The translations under genes were made by a program, and so were the position numbers. A stretch of 7,042 bases of DNA from Pseudobdellovibrionaceae bacterium (GTDB lineage: Bacteria; Bdellovibrionota; Bdellovibrionia; Bdellovibrionales; Bdellovibrionaceae), in NCBI GenBank assembly GCA_947374445.1, contig CANCBY010000124.1:1-7042 (forward strand), in the 5' to 3' direction. This document shows, one piece after another, positions 1-4,421 of this stretch. How positions within the stretch are numbered: the first letter of the stretch is position 1; each line of letters opens with the position of its first letter. Under the pieces are notes generated by a model, which worked only from the letters and a program-made list of their open reading frames with translations, ran no database searches and was not told where the DNA came from.

Positions 1-1132
1 TGAACTTGAGTTCACTCATCCACAAGTTGCTGTGAATTCCGAAGGACAAAAGCTCATTCATCTCAAAGAGCAAAAACAAAGCTATGTTTTCAAGTACTTA
101 AAATCACGGCCTCATCTCTCAATCAATAGACAGTTCTCAGCACCGATCACTGTTAATTTTGAACGCTCTCTGGCTGAACACATATTTATGCTCCGACACG
201 ACACCGATTCGTTCAATCGCTGGGAGGCCTCACAAGTTATCATGGCCGAGCAGTTCAAAGTTTTGCTTAAAGACACCGCGAACAAAATTGATAAGCGCTA
301 TCTTGAGGCTTTGGGCGAATTAGTCACAAACACCGACTTGCCAGAAGACTTCCGGGCCGCGCTGCTCACTTTACCCGACAATGAGTATCTCAGCCAAAGC
401 CTCGCAATGATTGACGGCCCCTCACTTCACAACGCTCGTTCGAACTTTCAGAAGCAAATTGCACAGGCCTTAGAAGTATCTCTAATATCTTTGTACAAGC
501 AATTTCACGGAATTAATACGCAATCTAAAAGTGCAAAAGATTTTGGTCGCAGACGACTTAAAAATTTAGCTCTCAGATACCTTTGTCATATAGAAACGCA
601 TCTTCCGCTGGCTGTTCAGCAGCAACAAAATGCGGCAAATATGACGGACGAAGTTGCTGCGCTATCTATTTTAGTAGATCAACCCAAAGAGCTAAGAAGT
701 ACTGCTATTCATGGATTTTATGAGCGCTGGAAAAACGAATCTTTAGTCCTTAACAAATGGTTTCAGACTCAAGCACTTTCGACTTCGACCGAGACCTTTG
801 CAACCGTTGTTGAGCTGATGAAACACCCGGACTTTAATATTAAAAACCCGAACCGTGTGTATGCCGTGCTTTTGCGATTTGGTGAAAATTTAGTTCGCTT
901 TCATGATGAAAAAAATCCAACTTATAAATTTATGGCCGATCAGATTATTGCGATAGATAAAATCAATCCTCAAGTCGCAACACGAGTGGCTGGCGCATTT
1001 GATACTTGGCAAAAACTCGCTCCAGACCAAAAGAAAAAAGCCCACGTTGAGCTACAAAGAATGGCACAAAGTGGACTTTCGAAAAATACGTATGAAATAG
1101 TTAGCAAGCAACTGGCCGCTGAGCTGCCTTAG
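1..1132 (+). CDS. pepN: Aminopeptidase N (M1 family), C-terminal part, 5' end outside the window
   Basis: This is the 3' part of a cytoplasmic zinc aminopeptidase that removes N-terminal residues from peptides. The frame is open from position 2, so 376 residues are visible and the true start is upstream; the GTG at 32 is an internal Val codon. About the first 50 residues match the end of the DUF3458 beta-sandwich domain (ending FSAPITV), and the rest matches the all-helical C-terminal domain of E. coli PepN. Shared landmarks remembered from E. coli PepN are FSAP, the MRH/LRH...F.RW block, an NMTD.(V/L)AALS segment, a (V/M)(L/M)(N/D)KWF segment and NPNR (845-856), followed by NPQVA.R. PepN is usually about 870 residues, so the HEXXH zinc site and the GAMEN motif should lie to the left. 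The visible part has no frameshift. The gene converges on the small minus-strand gene 29 nt away and appears unrelated to the motor operon. Confidence 0.93.
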   Translation, partial: ELEFTHPQVAVNSEGQKLIHLKEQKQSYVFKYLKSRPHLSINRQFSAPITVNFERSLAEHIFMLRHDTDSFNRWEASQVIMAEQFKVLLKDTANKIDKRYLEALGELVTNTDLPEDFRAALLTLPDNEYLSQSLAMIDGPSLHNARSNFQKQIAQALEVSLISLYKQFHGINTQSKSAKDFGRRRLKNLALRYLCHIETHLPLAVQQQQNAANMTDEVAALSILVDQPKELRSTAIHGFYERWKNESLVLNKWFQTQALSTSTETFATVVELMKHPDFNIKNPNRVYAVLLRFGENLVRFHDEKNPTYKFMADQIIAIDKINPQVATRVAGAFDTWQKLAPDQKKKAHVELQRMAQSGLSKNTYEIVSKQLAAELP

Positions 1133-1143
1133 TAAGCAGCTTA
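1120..1143 (+). terminator. Hairpin over the pepN stop codon, possible terminator
   Basis: AGCTGC (1122-1127) and GCAGCT (1136-1141) form a perfect 6-bp stem around an 8-nt loop that contains the TAG stop. A G-T wobble and a T-A pair extend the stem to 8 bp. It lies between two convergent genes, where a shared terminator is expected. However, no run of T follows on either strand, so it may only be a 3'-end stabilising hairpin. A second, weaker CTGC/GCAG pair follows at 1155-1169. Confidence 0.35.
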
Positions 1144-1161
1144 ATATCTGAGGACTGCTCT

Positions 1162-1458
1162 TTAGGCAGCCTTCGGCGCCGCTGGATTTAAAATTCCACG
1201 CGACTGAAATGTTTTGAAGCAATCTGCCCAAAAAATCTCTTTCAGCTTTTGTTCTGAAGGGCCCATTTTGATTTTCGGGTAATCACCCTTTTCAACATGC
1301 TCACAAAACTGCTGACTTGAGCAGTTGCGCACGATTTTAATCAAAAGATTAAAATGAGGCTCCGTCATCGGCTTGCCATCAACAAACATCTTGCGAAGGC
1401 CTTGCTCTGGAGTTTGTTGCAAAAATTCAAAAAGTCCTGGCAAATCAAACTGTGTCAT
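1162..1458 (-). CDS. Small protein of unknown function, 98 residues
   Basis: I do not recognise this protein. It starts at an ATG (1456-1458) behind a strong purine-rich ribosome binding site, which supports it as a real gene. It appears soluble, with no signal peptide or membrane helix. The first 20 residues are a Leu/Phe-rich amphipathic segment, and residues 31-60 look helical. The protein is basic, with cysteines at 46, 52 and 80 that do not form a clear metal-binding pattern. The tail is Ala/Pro/Lys-rich. It is transcribed away from the motor operon and converges on pepN. The shared divergent region 1459-1683 would allow common regulation with the operon, but nothing in the protein shows such a link. 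Confidence 0.7.
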   Translation of the reverse strand: MTQFDLPGLFEFLQQTPEQGLRKMFVDGKPMTEPHFNLLIKIVRNCSSQQFCEHVEKGDYPKIKMGPSEQKLKEIFWADCFKTFQSRGILNPAAPKAA

Positions 1459-1462
1459 GAAT

Positions 1463-1468
1463 CCCCCT
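1463..1468 (-). promoter_or_regulatory. Ribosome binding site of the 98-residue minus-strand gene
   Basis: On the minus strand the sequence AGGGGG lies 4 nt before the ATG, within an AAAGGGGGAT stretch whose AAGG part is about 7 nt from the start. This is a clear Shine-Dalgarno-like sequence and fixes the start at 1458. Confidence 0.7.
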
Positions 1469-1551
1469 TTTTGGGTTTAAATTTTTCTATTTGCACAGTT
1501 GCTTTATCGGCCTGAATCTAAAATCCATAAAGTCCAAACATGAAGGAACTG

Positions 1552-1572
1552 TCTCAATTTGAGAAGATCTCA
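1552..1572. repeat. Phased inverted repeat TCTCA-N3-TGAGA-N3-TCTCA, possible operator
   Basis: Three 5-nt half sites alternate in orientation at an exact 8-nt step: TCTCA (1552-1556), TGAGA (1560-1564) and TCTCA (1568-1572). The first two belong to a perfect 13-nt palindrome, TCTCAATTTGAGA (1552-1564). The cluster lies about 110-130 nt before the operon start and about 95 nt from the small gene start, where a regulator could bind. No regulator gene is visible in the window, so the operator role is inferred. Confidence 0.35.
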
Positions 1573-1642
1573 GAGGATCGAGTAAGTCCTTAATTTTATG
1601 TCGTTTTCTGGACTCGACTGAAGGCCAAATGCTATTTAGCTG

Positions 1643-1683
1643 AAACCCTCACCTGCCGAAAACTTTCCTAGAAGGTTGGGTTT
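1643..1683 (+). promoter_or_regulatory. Leader hairpin that could mask the ribosome binding site of the MotB-like gene
   Basis: AAACCC (1643-1648) can pair fully with GGGTTT (1678-1683), which directly touches the ATG at 1684. CCT (1652-1654) can pair with AGG (1673-1675), the core of the ribosome binding site AGAAGG (1670-1675). The stem is therefore 6 bp plus 3 bp across a small internal loop, with an 18-nt apical loop. When folded it would hide the site and limit translation of the first operon gene. Whether it forms in the cell is not known. Confidence 0.3.
1670..1675 (+). promoter_or_regulatory. Ribosome binding site of the MotB/OmpA-like gene
   Basis: AGAAGG lies 8 nt before the ATG at 1684, a normal spacing. 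It supports this start, which also puts the membrane helix close to the N-terminus as expected for the family. Confidence 0.6.
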
Positions 1684-3384
1684 ATGGCATTTCAATACAA
1701 AAATTCTAAAGCACATGAAGACCACGGTAATCAGTGGACATCTTACTCTGATCTATTCATGGGCCTCAGTGTTGTGTTCTTGCTTCTCTACGTTGTTGCG
1801 AGCTTGCGCTCTGGAACCACAGGTCTTCAGCAGCAAATCGAAAAAGAACGCCTGACAATGGAAGTCCAAGATCTACAAAATCAGCTCAAGGTTTACAATA
1901 GTATCAAAAAAGAAGCGGATCAAACTCCCGAAGAAGAAAAGGTCTATCAGAATCTTCTTTCAAAACTCGATCTTCTCAAAGAAGACGCTAAGACTGAATC
2001 TGAAAAGTTAAAACAACAAGCGCTTGAAAATGACCAAAAAGAATCTGCTCTCAATCAATACCAGCAAATGGTCCGCAATATGATCAATGCCAATATGATT
2101 GCTAAAACCAGAATCAAAAAAAGGGATGACATCATCGTATCAAAAAATGACGAGATCCGTGAAAACAAAGAAGAGATCACAGAGCTCCACGGAACTGTCG
2201 AAGAAAATAAAAAGCAAATTGCCGATAACGAAAGAAAAATCGATCAGGCTAATAACCAGCTTGCGAAACGTGTTAAGCAGCTTCGCAGTGCTTACAAGGC
2301 TCATAACATGAGCAAAAAAGCATTTGAGGCTCAAGTCGCAAAACTTCAGAACTCAAATGAAGAAGTCGTGCAAAACTTAAAATCTGAAAACGAACAAAAG
2401 ATTCAAGGCCTAAAAGCCGAGAGCCAACAAGCTATCCAAGGCCTCAAGGCCGAAAAACAGCAGGTCGCTTCCGCTCTTAACAAGGCGACTTCTGAACTTT
2501 CAACCACAAAAAGCATGTTGAACGAAAAAGAAGCCCAAACTAAAAACCTGGTATCAGCTCTTGAAAGATCAAAAGGTGACTACGAATCGCGCATGGGCAA
2601 ATTAAGATCAGACTATGAGAATCAAAGAAACAAAGAAAAGGGCGAATTCGAAAAGCAACTTGCGGCTGAAAAAGTTTCTGGTGATGAAAAAACTCGCCGT
2701 GAAGCTCAGTTTCGTGCCGCCTCCGATGCAAAAGCCCAAGTGCTGGCTCAACAAATTTCTGGCCTAAATGGAAAAATGAAAGAGACCGAGGGCCAGCTTG
2801 TAAAAGCCCTTGCGGAGGCTAACGCCCGAAAAGAGTTTGCGGCACAAATCAAAAGAGGCTTTGCCAAAGCTGGTATTAAGGCTGACGTAGACCCCGAGAC
2901 AGGCGACGTCATGCTTGATTTTGGAGATCATTATTTTGATTCAGGTCGCGCCGAGCTAAAACCAGAAATGATTTCTATTTTGCAGAAAGCATTTCCTATC
3001 TATGCAGCCTCAATCCTCGAAAATCCAAACGTTAAAGCCAAAGTCAAAAACGTTGAAATCGTTGGTTTTGCGTCTCCGACCTACAGAGGCAAACTTGTAG
3101 ATCCAAACACTCTTAAACCAGAAGATCGTAAAGCCGTCGACTTCAATCTGGATTTGAGCTACGCCCGCGCAAAATCTATCTTTCAACAAATATTTGATAC
3201 CAACAAGATGCAGTTCGCTCACCAAAAAGAACTCATTCCTCTAGTTAAAGTGACTGGCCGAAGCTTTTTGTCGGATTCAAAAAATCTCAGAGGCATCGCC
3301 AACCAGAGCCGTGGAGAGTTTTGCGATAAATACGATTGCAAAAAAGCTCAACGGGTCATCATTAAATTTGGATTTGATAATTAA
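1684..3384 (+). CDS. MotB/OmpA-like motor stator protein with a very long periplasmic coiled coil
   Basis: Predicted inner-membrane protein of 566 residues, probably the ion-binding and wall-anchoring half of a proton-driven motor. A short cytoplasmic N-terminus leads into one membrane helix (about 23-40) beginning SYSDLFMGL. This aligns with the YADFMTAM segment of MotB and places D23 at the proton-carrying Asp. Residues about 45-390 are Lys/Glu/Gln-rich coiled coil with three 11-residue repeats at 229-261. Residues about 400-566 form an OmpA-like domain: beta segment and YFDSGRAELKP (417-427), VEIVGFAS (457-464), NLDLSYARA (488-496) and a final RVIIKF strand. The Asp of the usual GHTD motif is replaced by Ser464, while the Arg (R495) is kept. 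C547 and C552 could form a periplasmic disulfide. MotB is about 300 residues, so the coiled coil is the main addition. The next gene encodes the matching channel subunit. The motor class is well supported; the cellular task is unknown. Confidence 0.85.
   Translation: MAFQYKNSKAHEDHGNQWTSYSDLFMGLSVVFLLLYVVASLRSGTTGLQQQIEKERLTMEVQDLQNQLKVYNSIKKEADQTPEEEKVYQNLLSKLDLLKEDAKTESEKLKQQALENDQKESALNQYQQMVRNMINANMIAKTRIKKRDDIIVSKNDEIRENKEEITELHGTVEENKKQIADNERKIDQANNQLAKRVKQLRSAYKAHNMSKKAFEAQVAKLQNSNEEVVQNLKSENEQKIQGLKAESQQAIQGLKAEKQQVASALNKATSELSTTKSMLNEKEAQTKNLVSALERSKGDYESRMGKLRSDYENQRNKEKGEFEKQLAAEKVSGDEKTRREAQFRAASDAKAQVLAQQISGLNGKMKETEGQLVKALAEANARKEFAAQIKRGFAKAGIKADVDPETGDVMLDFGDHYFDSGRAELKPEMISILQKAFPIYAASILENPNVKAKVKNVEIVGFASPTYRGKLVDPNTLKPEDRKAVDFNLDLSYARAKSIFQQIFDTNKMQFAHQKELIPLVKVTGRSFLSDSKNLRGIANQSRGEFCDKYDCKKAQRVIIKFGFDN
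2368..2466 (+). repeat. Three tandem 33-nt units encoding an 11-residue coiled-coil repeat
   Basis: Units at 2368-2400, 2401-2433 and 2434-2466 encode VQNLKSENEQK, IQGLKAESQQA and IQGLKAEKQQV. The second and third units share IQGLKAE but differ at wobble positions, so the duplication is not very recent. An 11-residue period is a hendecad, typical of nearly straight or slightly right-handed coiled coils. Confidence 0.75.
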
Positions 3385-3391
3385 TAAGGAG
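3385..3391 (+). promoter_or_regulatory. Strong ribosome binding site of the MotA-like gene
   Basis: TAAGGAG begins immediately after the TAA of the preceding gene and lies 5 nt before the ATG at 3397. The 12-nt gap between the genes suggests coupled translation and strong expression of the channel subunit, which would be needed in excess over its partner. Confidence 0.85.
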
Positions 3392-3396
3392 TTACT

Positions 3397-4347
3397 ATGT
3401 CATCTACATTTATTCACTTCATGACCGAAAATGTGCTGAGTTTTGCCATCACATTTTTGTTGCCACTTATGGCCGTTGCCTTTGTCGTAGGCCTCACGAT
3501 GAGAGCTCTGATCTACTACACTGTTAAGCGCCATGACTGGTTTGCAAAAGAATTTGAAAAACGCGTGCACCAGTTTATTGAGGACGAAGATCCTTCTAAG
3601 CCAGGTGACTATTCATTTTATGTCGTTACCAAACGAGTGCTCGAAAGAACTTACTATGAAATATTTGAAGTGCGAGATCGCCTGCATAGACGCAAAGGTG
3701 ACCAAGTCATGGCCACAGGCGACAGACTTTTCTTGATCAAGCAAGGTTGTGCATGGCTCGTGAAGGATATCTTAAAGCAACTTAAGTTTCTTAAATGGAA
3801 CAACGGAAATCCAAAACTTTTAAATATCACTAAGACAACATTCCAGCAAAATCCTTGCTTCAATAGAGTTTTTGGTTTGATTTCAATTTCGCACGTTCAT
3901 GATGTGCTGCAAATTATGCCTGGTCTCTTTGTCATCGGCGGTATCTTTGGAACATTCCTAGGAATCGTTAAAGGTCTCCCCTCTTTAGGACAGATGGATC
4001 TTTCGAATATGGAAGTTACTAAAAAAATCATGGATCAATTTTTGTACGAAATTTCTTTCGCTATGAATAGCTCGATCATTGGTATCTTCTTTTCGGTGAT
4101 CTCAACTTTTGCAAATACTTTGATGAGTCCCGACAAAGTATTTGCAGAAATGATTGATCGTTTTGAAGCTTCTCTAGATCTTCTTTGGTATCGCAGCTCT
4201 AGCAATGACTACCCTCGCGAAGGTGGAAAATTTGACGAGCACAGAGATCCAGCTGAGGCTCTCGCCGAGCAATCGATCAAATCGGCGGTGGCAGGTACCA
4301 TTCGAGTCAGAGATCTGGACTCAACTCGCAAGCCGCAAGCTTCCTAA
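3397..4347 (+). CDS. MotA/TolQ/ExbB-like proton-channel protein
   Basis: Predicted inner-membrane protein of 316 residues, the probable channel subunit that assembles around the preceding MotB-like protein (5:2 in known MotAB, ExbBD, TolQR and ZorAB motors). Three membrane helices are visible: about 13-35, 172-192 and 219-241. A cytoplasmic segment of about 135 residues separates the first two, which is TolQ/ExbB topology. The second helix carries the family signature PGLFVIGGIFGTFLGIVKG (175-193), comparable to the TolQ/ExbB LLGLLGTVWG pattern, with T186 as likely pore residue. The third, ISFAMNSSIIGIFFSV (219-234), resembles the A..TT..GL segment, with Ser225/Ser226 in place of the Thr pair. 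The cytoplasmic C-terminal tail (242-316) is charged and probably disordered, ending near threonines T301 and T310. It lacks the long coiled tail of ZorA. The gene follows its MotB-like partner, the reverse of the usual order. Confidence 0.87.
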   Translation: MSSTFIHFMTENVLSFAITFLLPLMAVAFVVGLTMRALIYYTVKRHDWFAKEFEKRVHQFIEDEDPSKPGDYSFYVVTKRVLERTYYEIFEVRDRLHRRKGDQVMATGDRLFLIKQGCAWLVKDILKQLKFLKWNNGNPKLLNITKTTFQQNPCFNRVFGLISISHVHDVLQIMPGLFVIGGIFGTFLGIVKGLPSLGQMDLSNMEVTKKIMDQFLYEISFAMNSSIIGIFFSVISTFANTLMSPDKVFAEMIDRFEASLDLLWYRSSSNDYPREGGKFDEHRDPAEALAEQSIKSAVAGTIRVRDLDSTRKPQAS

Positions 4348-4412
4348 TCGAAGAGATGCTAACTTGTGCTGTATGGCTGAACTAACGTGATTGTGTTTTG
4401 AATGTATAACTT

Positions 4413-4419
4413 GAGGTGA
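4413..4419 (+). promoter_or_regulatory. Ribosome binding site of the FHA-domain gene
   Basis: GAGGTGA precedes the ATG at 4422, with its AGG 5 nt from the start. It supports that ATG, which also leaves a complete first beta strand for the FHA domain. The 74-nt gap before this gene (4348-4421) has no terminator-like hairpin, so readthrough from the MotA-like gene is likely. Confidence 0.65.
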
Positions 4420-4421
4420 AT

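Larger units (their letters stand above)
1459..1683. other. Divergent intergenic region with probable promoters for both sides
   Basis: This 225-nt stretch separates the minus-strand small gene from the plus-strand motor operon, so promoters in both directions are expected here. On the plus strand the best -10 candidate I can see is an extended type, TGC-TATTTA (1630-1638), with only a poor -35 (TGGACT, 1609-1614). I found no convincing -10/-35 pair on the minus strand. The region also holds the TCTCA/TGAGA cluster and the leader hairpin listed separately. A 17-codon frame from the ATG at 1540 has no ribosome binding site. Confidence 0.55.

Noticed and set aside
32..1132. Independent gene starting at the GTG at 32
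   Set aside because: The frame stays open to position 2 and the upstream codons continue the PepN domain, with no ribosome binding site before the GTG. It is an internal Val codon.
1540..1593. Leader peptide of 17 codons (MKELSQFEKISEDRVSP)
   Set aside because: It has no ribosome binding site and overlaps the palindromic motif, which may itself explain the sequence. It has no run of a single amino acid as in attenuation leaders.
1684..4347. Standard flagellar motAB or a Zorya zorAB pair
   Set aside because: The MotB-like rod is far longer than in MotB, the channel protein has TolQ-like three-helix topology without the ZorA tail, and no zorC/D/E gene is visible. A distant relationship remains possible.
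4205..4390. 61-codon plus-strand frame overlapping the end of the MotA-like gene
   Set aside because: It lies mostly in an alternate frame of the MotA-like gene, and its product has no recognisable features.
4405..4410. TATAAC as an internal -10 promoter element before the FHA gene
   Set aside because: No -35 lies at the right distance, and transcription would start inside the ribosome binding site, leaving the message almost leaderless.
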